Assembly: GCF_004571025.1 (NCBI RefSeq)
Contig: NZ_SPQT01000001.1
Coordinates: 806,001 to 870,000, forward strand
DNA: 64,000 bases
Source: Bradyrhizobium niftali
Lineage (GTDB): Bacteria; Pseudomonadota; Alphaproteobacteria; Rhizobiales; Xanthobacteraceae
Direction of reading: 5' to 3'
The translations under genes and the position numbers were made by a program. The notes below the pieces were generated by a model. The model was not told the origin of the DNA. It searched no databases and saw only the letters and a program-made list of their open reading frames with translations. This document shows positions 8,395-17,275 of the stretch, piece by piece; position 1 is the first letter of the stretch, and each line of letters begins with the position of its first letter.

Positions 8395-9966
8395 ATGGGC
8401 GCTGATGATTCTCTTCCCGACGATGTGACTACGCTGCAGGCGATGCTGCGCGCCGAGCGAGCGGCCCGGTTGGCCGCAGAAGCCGAGGCCCAGGCGGGGA
8501 CCTTGCTGATCGAGAAGCTCAAACTCACGATCAAGAAGCTCCGGCACGAGCAGTTCGGACAGTCCTCCGAGCGAGGCGCATTGCTGGACCAGCTCGAGCT
8601 ACAGCTCGCCGACCTGGAGGAGAACGCGGCGCAATCTGAGACCGCGGCACAGATGGCAGCCGAGAAGATTGCGGTGCCATCGTTCGAGCGCCGCAAGCCA
8701 GCCCGCCGGCCGCTGCCGGAGCATTTGCCGCGGGAGCGCATTGTCTATCCGGTAGCTGCGACTTGCCCATGCTGCGGCGACAGCCGATTGCGCAAAATTG
8801 GCGAGGACGTGACCGAGACGCTAGAGCTCGTTCCGCGCCAGTGGAAGGTGATCCAGCACGTGCGCGAGAAGCTCGTCTGCCGAGCCTGCGAAGCGATCAC
8901 CCAGCCGCCGGCTCCCTCACATCCGATTGCGCGCGGGCGTGCAGGGCCCAAGCTGCTGGCCCATGTTCTGTTTGCCAAGTACGGCCTGCACCTGCCGCTC
9001 CATCGTCAGAGCGACGTCTACCAGCGTGAAGGCATCGACCTCGACGTATCGACGCTCGCGGACTGGGTAGGTGCCTCCGCAGCAAGCCTGATGCCTTTGG
9101 TCGATGCGATCCGGAGCCACGTCTTCGCAGCCGAGCGCATCCACGCCGATGACACCACGGTGCCAGTCCTGGCCAAGGGCAAGACCCGGACCGGCCGGCT
9201 CTGGACCTACGTGCGCGACGACCGTCCGTTTGCCGGTCCAGATCCGCCGGCGGCCGTGTTCTTCTACTCGCCCGATCGTGGCGGTGCGCATCCGGAGCAG
9301 CATCTGGCGGGCTATGCCGGACTGATGCAGGCCGACGCCTACGCCGGCTTTGGCAGGCTCTACGAGGCCAATCGCAAGGGCGGCCCGATCATCGAGGCCG
9401 CCTGCTGGGCGCACGGCAGGCGCAAGTTCTTTGATCTCGCGCGGCTCAGCAAGGCACCGATCGCGGCCGAGGCGGTGAAGCGCGTCGATGTTCTGTTCGC
9501 CATTGAGCGCGAGATCGCCGGTCTTACTGCGCAGGAGCGTTTGCGTGTGCGCCAGGAGCGTAGTCGCCCCCTGATCGGCGAGCTGGAGGCGTGGTTGCGC
9601 GAGCAGCGCGCCAAGCTCTCCAGGAACAACGACACGACCAAGGCGATCAATTACTGCCTCAGCCGCTGGGATGCATTTAGCCGCTTCCTAGATGACGGAC
9701 GGCTTTGCATGTCCAACAATGCTGCTGAGCGTGAGCTACGGGCGGTCGCCATCGGGCGAAAAAATTGGACCTTCGCCGGGTCCGATGAGGGCGGCCGGCG
9801 TGCTGCTGCCATCTACAGCCTCATCGCCACCGCAAAGCTCAATGACATCGACCCGCTGGCTTGGCTTGCCGACGTGCTGGCGCGCCTACCGGATCACTCT
9901 GCCAAGCGCATTGACGAACTGCTGCCTTGGAATTGGCACGCTCAAAGCGTCGCTCACGCAGCTTGA
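8395..9966 (+). CDS. tnpC: IS66 transposase TnpC (DDE type)
   Basis: 523-residue IS66 transposase. Order of parts: N-terminal coiled-coil/leucine-rich segment (LPDDVTTLQAMLRAERAARL), a zinc-finger-like CPCCGDSRL...CRACEA, then the DDE core with HADDTTVPVLAKGKT, ADAYAGF and, near the C-terminus, the SNNAAERELRAVAIGRKNW motif. The frame is open further upstream (to 8251), but that part overlaps tnpB and is not conserved in character, so the ATG of MGADDSLPDD is chosen. Intact. Confidence 0.92.
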   Translation: MGADDSLPDDVTTLQAMLRAERAARLAAEAEAQAGTLLIEKLKLTIKKLRHEQFGQSSERGALLDQLELQLADLEENAAQSETAAQMAAEKIAVPSFERRKPARRPLPEHLPRERIVYPVAATCPCCGDSRLRKIGEDVTETLELVPRQWKVIQHVREKLVCRACEAITQPPAPSHPIARGRAGPKLLAHVLFAKYGLHLPLHRQSDVYQREGIDLDVSTLADWVGASAASLMPLVDAIRSHVFAAERIHADDTTVPVLAKGKTRTGRLWTYVRDDRPFAGPDPPAAVFFYSPDRGGAHPEQHLAGYAGLMQADAYAGFGRLYEANRKGGPIIEAACWAHGRRKFFDLARLSKAPIAAEAVKRVDVLFAIEREIAGLTAQERLRVRQERSRPLIGELEAWLREQRAKLSRNNDTTKAINYCLSRWDAFSRFLDDGRLCMSNNAAERELRAVAIGRKNWTFAGSDEGGRRAAAIYSLIATAKLNDIDPLAWLADVLARLPDHSAKRIDELLPWNWHAQSVAHAA

Positions 9967-9997
9967 GCGCCATCAGCCTTCCCGAAAGCGGCCTAGC

Positions 9998-10021
9998 CGG
10001 GGGCCTTCGCCGGATGCGTAC
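9998..10021 (-). repeat. Right terminal inverted repeat of IS66
   Basis: Read on the reverse strand, this end begins GTACGCATCCGGCGAAGGCC, mirroring the left end. The 8-bp duplication follows directly. Confidence 0.8.
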
Positions 10022-10029
10022 GTTTCCCA
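10022..10029. repeat. IS66 target-site duplication, right copy
   Basis: GTTTCCCA, identical to 7504-7511. Confidence 0.93.
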
Positions 10030-10206
10030 GGCAAGACGGCCGTTAATTTTCTTGAGCCTATCGGTGCCTCCGGGCGCGCTTGGAAAAGAACGCCAGGCAC
10101 CGCCTGTCGATTCAAAAAAGGCCTGAGTGGCAGATCGTGCGGCCTTTGCAAGCTCGGAAAGCGAAATTCGAGTTTTGGACACCCGCAATTTTGCCTTCTC
10201 GAACAT
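10030..10206 (-). pseudogene. 5' part of a small ORF split by IS66
   Basis: First 59 codons of the split 87-codon reverse-strand ORF, starting at an ATG at 10206 (MFEKAKLRVSKTRISLSEL). It has the look of a small basic cytoplasmic protein; no family recognised and no clear ribosome-binding site. The upstream frame closes at a TAA 69 bases before the ATG. The IS66 insertion after codon 59 removes the C-terminal third. Confidence 0.5.
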
Positions 10207-10445
10207 GCTGTTCCGGGCTCTGCGCCCAAAGCCGTAGATTGAGGCGCGTGCACCGAAAGACCAGGAAAACCGTTAGCGGACCAATGCCAGCTACGGGCTT
10301 CGGCGGAGTCGGTTCGGCCGACCGGCTGATCCGGCCCAGCAACTGGCGGTTAGTCGGGCCCGCGCCGGCGGGCGAGCATCGTATGCAACGTTGCATCTGG
10401 CCGGCGCGCGCCCATCGCCACAGTTTTGGTACAATTTCCGCCGTG
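10207..10445. other. Intergenic region holding a CG-centred palindrome
   Basis: No gene supported. It follows the stop of the reverse-strand permease at 10446 and contains the palindrome at 10383-10396. Confidence 0.6.
10383..10396. promoter_or_regulatory. LacI/GalR-like operator palindrome
   Basis: ATGCAACGTTGCAT is a perfect 14-bp CG-centred palindrome, the general form of LacI-family operators. A related imperfect site, ATGCAACGGCACAT, occurs at 14405-14418 upstream of the binding-protein gene of the same transporter. No LacI-family gene lies in the window, so the regulator would be elsewhere. Confidence 0.45.
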
Positions 10446-11366
10446 CTACTTTCCCGCGCCTGTCGTCAAGCCACTCACAATATAGCGCTCAAGAAAGATG
10501 CCGACCAGGACGAGCGGGGCGATTGCCGCCGTCGACAGCGCCGCCATCGACCACCAGTTGATGCCTTGCGAGCCGGTTTGGCTCGCCACGATCACCGGCA
10601 GCGTCTTCGCATCCGTGCTGGTGAGGAGGGCCGCGAAGAAGTATTCATTCCAGCACAGCACCAGCGACAGGATGAAAGCGGCGACCATCCCGGGCACAGC
10701 AAGCGGCAGGATGATGCGTAGGAACGCACCCCAGGTCGACAGTCCATCGACGAAGGCGGCTTCATCGAGCTCGATCGGGATCGCGTTGAACTGGTCGCGC
10801 ATGATCCAGATGACGATGGGCAGGACCGAGAGCGTATAGAGCAGGATCAGGCCGAAGCGGGTGTCGAGCAGCGCGAGCGCCTTGTAGAGCACCAGGAAGG
10901 GCAGGGCGAGCACGACCGGCGGCAGGATCAGTTGCGACATGAAGAAGAACAGGATGTCGTCGTTGCGCATCCAGGCGAATTTGTAGCGGAAGCGGCTGAG
11001 GCCATAGGCGGCGAGCGAACCGAGGATCAACGCGAGCAGGGACGCGCCAACCGAGGTGATGATGCTATTGACGAACCGGCTCGTGAACTCCGCGCGGGCG
11101 GTCGAGGTGCCGAACAGCGTGTCTGGCGACAGCCCGAGCGAGCGCCATCCCTTCCAGTCCGGCTGGAAATCGACCCATGGGATCAGATGCGCCTGCGTGA
11201 CGTCGACTGCCGATTTGAACGACGTCGTCACCGTCCAGTAAATCGGGAACAGGCAAATAAACGTCCAGAACAGGAGCGCGGCATAGATCAGCGCGCGGCC
11301 AAGCATCCGCTTGGCGCGCGGGACGGCGGGATGCCGCCGGACGCGCTTCAATGCCAATGTCGACAC
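10446..11366 (-). CDS. Carbohydrate ABC transporter permease (MalG-like)
   Basis: Inner-membrane CUT1 permease of 306 residues. About six hydrophobic segments are visible, starting at ALIYAALLFWTFICLFPIYW; the EAA loop is ELDEAAFVDGLSTWGAFLRIILPLAVPG. The ending (FLERYIVSGLTTGAGK) is standard for MalG-type subunits. It is last in a three-gene reverse-strand operon behind a MalF-like permease and a binding protein. No ATPase gene accompanies them, so a shared or distant MsmX-like ATPase must power the system. Confidence 0.92.
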   Translation of the reverse strand: MSTLALKRVRRHPAVPRAKRMLGRALIYAALLFWTFICLFPIYWTVTTSFKSAVDVTQAHLIPWVDFQPDWKGWRSLGLSPDTLFGTSTARAEFTSRFVNSIITSVGASLLALILGSLAAYGLSRFRYKFAWMRNDDILFFFMSQLILPPVVLALPFLVLYKALALLDTRFGLILLYTLSVLPIVIWIMRDQFNAIPIELDEAAFVDGLSTWGAFLRIILPLAVPGMVAAFILSLVLCWNEYFFAALLTSTDAKTLPVIVASQTGSQGINWWSMAALSTAAIAPLVLVGIFLERYIVSGLTTGAGK

Positions 11367-11385
11367 GCGCGTGAACTCCCTGGTT

Positions 11386-12567
11386 CTAGATGACTTTCTG
11401 CGTCCAACGCTTGGACAAGCGCAGGAGCAGCGTCAGGAGGACGATGATCAGCGCCAGATAGACCATGGCAAGTGCCGTGCCGTATCCTACATTGGAGCGG
11501 TCGCGGTACACGCGATAGATGAAACTCGACACGGTGTCGGTGGCGCCCCCGGGCCCGCCGGCCGTTACGTTGATCACGATATCGGCAAGCTTCAGCTTGA
11601 AGATGATGCGGATGATGAGGACGGTGATGCTGACCGGCAGCATGATCGGAAACGTGACGTGCCGGAACGACTGCCAGCCGTTGGCGCCATCGACCTTGGC
11701 GGCCTCCTGTACCTCCCGCGGCATAGCCTGGAGGCCGGCGAGCAGGATGATCATGATGAAAGGGATCGACACCCAGGCGTCCATCGCCTGGATGCTCAAG
11801 CGCGCCATCCAAGGCGAAGCGAAGAACGCAGGGTTCTCCCATCCGAGATAGCGCGCCAGCGTCGCAGCGGGCCCGAAGCGAAATTCGAGGAGCGACTTGC
11901 CGATCATCCAGCTCACCGCGACCGGGCTCAGCATCATCGGCAGCAGGAACACGATGCGGAAGAATTTTCGCGCGCGGATCTCGGCGCTGAGCAGGAGCGC
12001 GAGGCCGAACGCGATCGCGTACTCACCGAGGACCGCGACCGCGTAGAAGCACATGTTGCCCAGCGCGTTCCAGTAATAGGTGTCGTTGAACATCCCGACG
12101 AGATTGTCGAAGCCGCTGAAACGCGGGCCTTCGACCGAGCTGAGATTCCAGTCGAGCGAGGCGATATAGATCCCGAAAATGGTCGGGAAGATCACCACTG
12201 CAATGGTGAAGAACACCGCCGGTAGCAGGAACAGCGCGCGCTGGCCGCGCTCGCCGCGGATCAGCACTTGGGCGATGGCGAAGGCGACGGCCCAGATGAG
12301 ATAGGCGATGAGGATCGGTCGCCAATCGGAGAACCCGGCCGCGGTCGCACCGGTCGTGTGCAGGATCTGGACGAGGAGCACGAGCAGGAAGCCGAGCGAC
12401 GCCAGCGCGACAAGCGCGCGGCCGACGGTTTTCCGCCTGGCCGGCGCGCGTGCTACCGCGGGCTGGTGGTGCAGGTCGTCGGTCACGGGAGCTGAATTCT
12501 GCATGGCAATCGAACTCTGCTGATCCTGAATGACCGGCCGGCCGCCGGGCAAGTTTTCGGCTGGCAC
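11386..12567 (-). CDS. Carbohydrate ABC transporter permease (MalF-like)
   Basis: CUT1 permease of 393 residues, long at the N-terminus (about 45 polar residues, then two extra hydrophobic segments, VALASLGFLLVLLVQIL and ILIAYLIWAVAFAIAQVLI) before the usual core. The EAA loop is VQEAAKVDGANGWQSFRHVTFPIMLP. MalF-type subunits often carry such extra N-terminal helices. The ATG of MQNSAPV, 21 codons in, is an alternative start. Lies 19 bases before the MalG-like gene and 44 after the binding-protein gene. Confidence 0.9.
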   Translation of the reverse strand: MPAENLPGGRPVIQDQQSSIAMQNSAPVTDDLHHQPAVARAPARRKTVGRALVALASLGFLLVLLVQILHTTGATAAGFSDWRPILIAYLIWAVAFAIAQVLIRGERGQRALFLLPAVFFTIAVVIFPTIFGIYIASLDWNLSSVEGPRFSGFDNLVGMFNDTYYWNALGNMCFYAVAVLGEYAIAFGLALLLSAEIRARKFFRIVFLLPMMLSPVAVSWMIGKSLLEFRFGPAATLARYLGWENPAFFASPWMARLSIQAMDAWVSIPFIMIILLAGLQAMPREVQEAAKVDGANGWQSFRHVTFPIMLPVSITVLIIRIIFKLKLADIVINVTAGGPGGATDTVSSFIYRVYRDRSNVGYGTALAMVYLALIIVLLTLLLRLSKRWTQKVI

Positions 12568-12611
12568 CGCGAGAGCGCCGCCAGCCGAGGGTCTTCGTGA
12601 TGCTCATGCGG

Positions 12612-14270
12612 CTACACGCCAAGCGAAGCCTTGTAGAGTCCGATCTGCCGCTCGCGGCCGATCTGGTCGGTCAGCTTCTCCCAGGCGGCGGCGATGTTGT
12701 TAGCGCCGGTCTGTGCGTCGACCTTGCCGGCAAAAATCTTCGTCAGCTCATCCTCCGCGATGCTGTAGTACTGGAAGATGCCGGGGATACGCGGCTCGAC
12801 CGCCCGGTTCGGATGATTGTAGGAGCCAAGCTGCGAGTTGAGGTAGGAGGTGATATATTTGCGGTCATAACCCGCGGCCACCCATTCGTCGAACTGGAAG
12901 TGGCTGGTGCGGTGGGCCTGAAAGCCCGACGGATACATCACCATCCACAGCGACAGATCCTTGCCGCCGAGATGCGCAGCCGCGCTCCAGGCGGCCTTGT
13001 GCTTCTTCTCGTCGCCATTGACCCTGGCCATCACATAGACGCCCCAGCCGAGATAGGCGCAGTTCGGCGCGTGGTTCGGACCGCTGGCGAGCTTGTCCCA
13101 CTGTCCGGTCTTGGAATTATAGACATCGTCCGATCCCGGCAGGATGTCGAAGCCGACGATATCGCCGATGACCGAGGTGTCGCTCGCCTTGGCGACCTGG
13201 CCGATGTCGCCCCACCAGGGGATCATCGAGCCGACGCCGGCGAGAAATTGTTGAAAGCCGGTGGTGTTCGGATCGGCGTTGAGCTGGTCGGCCGGCTCGA
13301 ACGGCAGCGCGTCAATGACGTCCTGGATAGCGCGCACCCAGGCCGGATTGTTGATGCGCGGCTTCATCGTGTCGATGTCGAACAGCCAGGCCTTGTCGTC
13401 GGGATGTTTGGCGTAGGCAGAGGCTCGGCTGCCGAGGAAATAGAAGCCGAAGCCGCCCCAGGGCTTTGGCGCATCGAGATAGCCGAATGCGTTCTGGTTC
13501 TTGATCTTCTTGCCTTTGAGGAACTTTGTCACCGCTTGGACCTGCTGCCAGGTTTTCGGTACGCCCCATTCGCCCGTGTTACCGGCGTCCTTCCAGGCCT
13601 TGGCAAGGGCTGCGTCGGAGAAGACGTCGGTGCGGTAGTTGAAGTTGTGGCAGTCGCCGTCGATGGTGACGCGATAGGTCTTGCCGTTCCAGGTTCCGAC
13701 CGGCGGCTTCAGATAGTCGACATAGTCATCGATATCGATTTGCTTTTTGACCCAGTCCGGCATCTCCGATGCGAGGCCTTTGCCACAGACATCGCCCTCG
13801 AACGGCGCGCCCATCTCGAGGATGTCGAAATCGACCGTGCTCGTCGCGATCGCCTGCTGAAGCCGTGGGTTGTAGTCGGCTTGAGCGAGATCGATCCAGG
13901 AGATTTTCGCGCCTGTATAAGCCTCCCACGGCTTGAGGAAGCCGCGGAACAGGAGATTATGCAGGTTCTGATTGTTGAGTCCCATGAACGAGAGCTCGAC
14001 GCCCTTGAATTCACCTTCCTTGATGCTCGCCTTGGTCGGGCCGAGGCAGAGTTCACCGACCTTCTGCCAGTCGGCGTCCGTGGGTGCGCCCTTGCCGACA
14101 CCCGGAACTTGCGTGATCTGCGCGCGTAGGTTGGCCTGCGCCAATGCGAGCTCCGAGAACGTGCCGAGTGCGCCGCTGGTGCCGAGTGCAGCGGCGCTCG
14201 CCGCGCCTCTTAGCACCGTTCGCCGGTTCGGCTGGAATGCGGAATGCTGATCGTGATCGTGCTGTTTCAC
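12612..14270 (-). CDS. Tat-exported sugar ABC transporter substrate-binding protein
   Basis: Family-1 extracellular solute-binding protein of 552 residues, larger than the usual 420-450. A GTG start is chosen because GGGAGGG lies just upstream; the frame is open further but lacks another good signal. The N-terminus carries a twin-arginine signal (NRRTVLRGAASAAALG, about residues 15-30). A binding-protein fold is suggested by FLKPWEAYTGAKISWI, VDFDILEMGAPF and GAGSMIPWWGDIG-like motifs. Ligand unknown; the nearby FucU mutarotase hints at a monosaccharide. First gene of the operon. Confidence 0.88.
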   Translation of the reverse strand: MKQHDHDQHSAFQPNRRTVLRGAASAAALGTSGALGTFSELALAQANLRAQITQVPGVGKGAPTDADWQKVGELCLGPTKASIKEGEFKGVELSFMGLNNQNLHNLLFRGFLKPWEAYTGAKISWIDLAQADYNPRLQQAIATSTVDFDILEMGAPFEGDVCGKGLASEMPDWVKKQIDIDDYVDYLKPPVGTWNGKTYRVTIDGDCHNFNYRTDVFSDAALAKAWKDAGNTGEWGVPKTWQQVQAVTKFLKGKKIKNQNAFGYLDAPKPWGGFGFYFLGSRASAYAKHPDDKAWLFDIDTMKPRINNPAWVRAIQDVIDALPFEPADQLNADPNTTGFQQFLAGVGSMIPWWGDIGQVAKASDTSVIGDIVGFDILPGSDDVYNSKTGQWDKLASGPNHAPNCAYLGWGVYVMARVNGDEKKHKAAWSAAAHLGGKDLSLWMVMYPSGFQAHRTSHFQFDEWVAAGYDRKYITSYLNSQLGSYNHPNRAVEPRIPGIFQYYSIAEDELTKIFAGKVDAQTGANNIAAAWEKLTDQIGRERQIGLYKASLGV

Positions 14271-14650
14271 CGCGATACCCTCCCGTTTTTTTACCTTCTT
14301 TGCGTGACCTTCTTTCGTGAAGTCCACTTCGCCCATGCACCTCGATGACGTGACATTCGGCGGACTTTCGCGTCCTGGCGATGGTGGCAGAGGCCGGTTC
14401 GAGTATGCAACGGCACATATCAAAGTCAACGAATGCGCGTGAACTTGAGGCCGAGCGTGCCGTCGATGCGTGAATGATGAGCGCAGTCCTCGCAATGCCG
14501 CGCTGCAAGATGACGGAGGCCGCGCAGCGCCGATCGCCGTCGCGGTGACCGTGAATGAGCAGGTTCCGCGAGCGCGACATCATCTCGACGTCGTATTTGT
14601 GTCAGACGCTTCGTGTAGCCGCGTCGTCCAGACGGTTTGAGGTGTTCACC
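14271..14650. other. Promoter region of the sugar transporter operon
   Basis: No gene supported. Contains the imperfect CG-centred palindrome at 14405-14418, related to the perfect one at 10383-10396. It ends at the inverted repeat that overlaps the fucU-like stop codon. Confidence 0.5.
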
Positions 14651-14654
14651 TCAA
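14637..14654. repeat. 18-bp inverted repeat at the end of the fucU-like gene
   Basis: TTGAGGTG-TT-CACCTCAA, 8-bp arms, overlapping the fucU-like stop. It lacks a T-run, so it is either a weak terminator/attenuator between the two reverse-strand units or an operator for the binding-protein promoter. Confidence 0.4.
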
Positions 14655-15106
14655 GCCACATCAGGCGGGATGACGCCCTTCTTGAAGATGAAGCAACCAT
14701 AGAAGCGCCGCTCTCCGGTCTGGATCACGCAATAGGATCTCTTCGCAAGCTCGTAGAATGCAAAGCGCTCGACTGAGGCCATCGGAAAAGACCGGCCCTG
14801 CGCCGCATCGAGCGCGGCTTGGACCTCGCTCTGCACAGGCGGAATTTCGTTAGGCTGGCCGACGATCTCCATACGGGATGCCGGCTTGTCCACGAAGCTG
14901 TCGAGCGGCAGCACCGACAGGATCGCGCGCGCGGCGTGGCTTGCGGTGACGTTGTCGATGCGCAACAGTCGCCCCAGCACAGTCTGACGCGCGACCGCGT
15001 CGGCCGGAAAGTTCGTGTCACAGAGCACGAGATCGTCGCCATGCCCCATGGACCGCAGTGCATAGAGAACATCGGCATTCAAAAGCGGATCGATCGATTT
15101 CAGCAT
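14651..15106 (-). CDS. RbsD/FucU-family sugar mutarotase
   Basis: 151-residue cytoplasmic protein that interconverts sugar anomers. The N-terminus MLKSIDPLLNADVLYALRSMGHGDDLVLCDTNFPAD-type block (residues 1-36) is the FucU signature, including the conserved His-Gly-Asp and Asp-x-Asn-Phe-Pro; Tyr/Cys residues near CVIQTGERRFYGCFIFKKG complete the family pattern. The ATG at 15106 has GGGAGA eight bases upstream; the frame upstream of it is not conserved. Placed just upstream of the sugar ABC operon on the same strand, so it probably acts on the imported sugar. Confidence 0.9.
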   Translation of the reverse strand: MLKSIDPLLNADVLYALRSMGHGDDLVLCDTNFPADAVARQTVLGRLLRIDNVTASHAARAILSVLPLDSFVDKPASRMEIVGQPNEIPPVQSEVQAALDAAQGRSFPMASVERFAFYELAKRSYCVIQTGERRFYGCFIFKKGVIPPDVA

Positions 15107-15279
15107 GCGGCGTCTCCCTTGACGAGCTCTGGCTTCTTGGATTGATTGACTATCCAACGTTGCGGAGCCGTGGTCCATATATGTGCGCAGCTGTGCGGCC
15201 GCTCAATTGGGTCGCTCCGGCGCACTGGACGTTCCCGAAACGGACGAAATCGTCTCGGGATTGCTTGACAAGCTAACTG

Positions 15280-15319
15280 AAAGGGGACTGGCGAGGCCTG
15301 GCCTTGTCGGCCCCTTTTT
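15280..15319 (+). terminator. Possible rho-independent terminator
   Basis: AAAGGGG (15280-15286) pairs with CCCCTTT (15311-15317), followed by a T-run. The loop is long (24 nt) with GC-rich self-complementary sequence. There is no clear forward-strand gene to terminate, so the call is weak. Confidence 0.3.
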
Positions 15320-15404
15320 ATTCCGGTGGAGATGGGGGCTCGGCCGGAACGTTGTGGACTGGATGTTGGATATTATCGAGCGCCGCAACGTCCCTGAGTC
15401 AGGC

Positions 15405-15975
15405 TTTCAACGCCGTTGATTTTCACATCCATGAGCTGGCAGTGGAGGATCCAGATGTGATCCACCGTTTGCAACGCCATTGTCGCGCCGGAACGTGGCG
15501 CGGATGGCGGATTTGAAGCCAGCCGCGAAGCGGCGACCGCTTTGACCTGCAGGGCCGGTTCACCGTGTCGGATATCGATCCGGAACTGTTGCACAAGCGT
15601 GCGCGCTTCTACATGTGCGCATCCGATGCGATGATGGAAGAGGTGAGCGCGGGTCTCCAGGCATGTGGCGTGCCTGCATTCGAGATCTTCAGGGAACGTT
15701 TCCGTTCGCCCGCGCCATCCGCGCTCGACGGCCTCGCGCCGCACCGGATTCATTTCGCTCGCTTGGCCGAACACTGACATGGTCGCCGCAGGTGCCGCTG
15801 ATTAGCATCCATGCGAGGGCAGAAGGCGTCGGGCTTGCGCTTCCGAGTGGTTGCCGTGTCGGACAATGCGAAAGCTGTTCCGTGCCGATAAAGACCGGCG
15901 AGGTTCGTCATTTCGTCGATTGCGCGGATCTGGATGGGGGCATTGCCTGACATGCCAGGCCGTCCTCTTTTCGAT
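15405..15975 (+). pseudogene. Remnant of a flavin/[2Fe-2S] oxidoreductase, frameshifted
   Basis: C-terminal fragment of a phthalate-dioxygenase-reductase-like protein. One frame gives GRFTVSDIDPELLHKRARFYMCAS-type NAD-domain sequence up to RSPAPSALDGLAPHRIHFAR (to about 15765). A shift then continues as PSGCRVGQCESCSVPIKTGE, the plant-type [2Fe-2S] cluster loop with its Cys residues, and a second shift near 15945 restores LTCQAV, the last cluster Cys. An in-frame TGA lies upstream near 15515. The N-terminal flavin (and possibly MOSC) domains are missing. At least two frameshifts plus truncation mark it as dead. Confidence 0.85.
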
Positions 15976-16525
15976 CTTGTCATCGACGCATAACGGGGGG
16001 AGCGGAAGCCGGGTCCACCAGACCAGGGTTCAGTCGCCTCTTGCGCGCGTAATAATACGCGATTTCATCCGCTCTTCGGCAAAGCGGACGTTGATGCGGG
16101 GCGTTAGATTTGGCTGCCTCCCGCTGGCTGGACCTAGCTCAAACTTCCTTGATGGATTGGAGCGGGAGTTCAAGGTTTTCAATCGGTTAGAGGTCGGCGT
16201 GTGCACGACGTGTGCACCGGGAGATCAAGAAAAATCCTGTTACGGCTAGAATGCGCAACCATTTGACGTTGACGCAAAACCGTCGACGGCAGGCTGAACG
16301 GCACAGATCGATTTGCCTTTGGCTGTAGGCCTTTTCGCAATCAACGAGGCGCCTTTGGCTTCGGTTGTCTCTATTCCAAAAAACAGAATAATGCTGTGTC
16401 GGGCGAACGGCCTTCGCTGCCGGCTTTCTTCCAATGAGTGTGGGATCCAAATCTCGTTGAGGGCACCGTAGTCCTTCTACCTGCAGCAAGAATGACGTAG
16501 GAAGTGGCAGGGAAGAGGATTTGAA
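15976..16525. other. Non-coding region with dispersed repeat copy 1
   Basis: No gene supported. Holds a short inverted repeat (CGCGTA-4 nt-TACGCG, 16046-16061), the first copy of the ~140-bp repeat (16133-16250), and the presumed iclR promoter. Confidence 0.6.
16133..16250 (+). repeat. Dispersed ~140-bp repeat, copy 1 (3' truncated)
   Basis: Shares with three other loci the order CTAGCTCAAACTTCC, GATGGATTGGAGCG, GGCGTGTGCAC, GTGTGCACCGGGAGATCAAG, AAAAATC. It loses similarity after about 16250, where the other copies continue to a CTTCTGAAGTGG-like end. Confidence 0.85.
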
Positions 16526-17275
16526 ATGGCAAAGCAGACCGTGAAGAAGCCGCCTGTACTCAAGGGCGTGTCGGCGGCCGAACGAGCACTAGCAGTATTG
16601 ACGGCATTTCGTCGGGGCGATGGGGCTTTGAGCCTGGCCGAGTTGGCGGAGCGGACCGGGCTGGTCAAAAGCACCATCCTGCGGCTCGCTCTGTCGCTGC
16701 AACAATACCGGTTGCTGGCACGCCTTCCGGACGGCTCTTACCGTCTTGATGCGGAGACCTTGCGTCTCGGTACCGCCTATCAGCAGGCGTTCCGCCTGGC
16801 CGATCATGTCATGCCCGTGCTCGAGCAACTCGCTGCAAGCACCGGCGAGACGACGTCGTTCTACGTTCGCAATGGCGAAGAACGGTTATGTCTTTTCCGG
16901 GTAGAGAGTTCGAACCGAATCCGGATGACCGTGCAGCCGGGTGATAGCCGTCCCATGGACAAGTCCGCCATCGCCCAAACGCTCCGCCGGTACGAGTCCG
17001 GACCGCCTGGACCGGACGACGAACTGCCATTGTTCACGTCCGGCGTCACGGATCCTCATGCCGCCGCTCTCGCCATGCCTGTCTTCGGCATTGGCGACTC
17101 CCTGGTCGGCGCGCTCGCGATCTCCGGGCCCGTCAGTCGGCTCACCACGGCGCGGGCGGAGCAAATCAAGGATGCATTGGTTGAGGCCGCAAGCAAGCTG
17201 ACCGCGGCATGCGGGGGAACCTCGTCCTCCGACACCCCAAAGCGCGCGCGCAAGCGGAGCAGTGCGGCGGTCTAA
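16526..17275 (+). CDS. IclR-family transcriptional regulator
   Basis: 249 residues: winged HTH at about 17-75 (SLAELAERTGLVKSTILRL), then the IclR effector domain (PVLEQLAASTGETTSFYV, ending in the MPVFGIGDSLVGALAISGP strand). IclR proteins usually respond to an acid or aromatic acid and control the neighbouring catabolic genes. A palindrome with core GAAACG-N-CGTTTC overlaps its stop codon and recurs in the divergent promoter at 22.37 kb, so those two units are its likely targets. Confidence 0.92.
   Translation: MAKQTVKKPPVLKGVSAAERALAVLTAFRRGDGALSLAELAERTGLVKSTILRLALSLQQYRLLARLPDGSYRLDAETLRLGTAYQQAFRLADHVMPVLEQLAASTGETTSFYVRNGEERLCLFRVESSNRIRMTVQPGDSRPMDKSAIAQTLRRYESGPPGPDDELPLFTSGVTDPHAAALAMPVFGIGDSLVGALAISGPVSRLTTARAEQIKDALVEAASKLTAACGGTSSSDTPKRARKRSSAAV

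Larger units (their letters stand above)
7512..10021 (+). mobile_element. Complete IS66-family insertion sequence
   Basis: A 2510-bp element with three consecutive genes in the order typical of IS66 (tnpA, tnpB, tnpC). The left end begins GTATCCGTCCGGTGAAGGCC and the right end, read on the reverse strand, begins GTACGCATCCGGCGAAGGCC: imperfect terminal inverted repeats starting with GTA. Both ends are flanked by the same 8-bp sequence, GTTTCCCA. All three frames are intact, so the element may still be active, and the perfect target duplication suggests a fairly recent insertion. Confidence 0.95.

Noticed and set aside
12597..14129. 510-codon forward open frame
   Set aside because: Antisense to the Tat-exported binding protein; no recognisable domain.
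15183..15419. 78-codon forward ORF
   Set aside because: Crosses the possible terminator hairpin, without similarity or ribosome-binding site.
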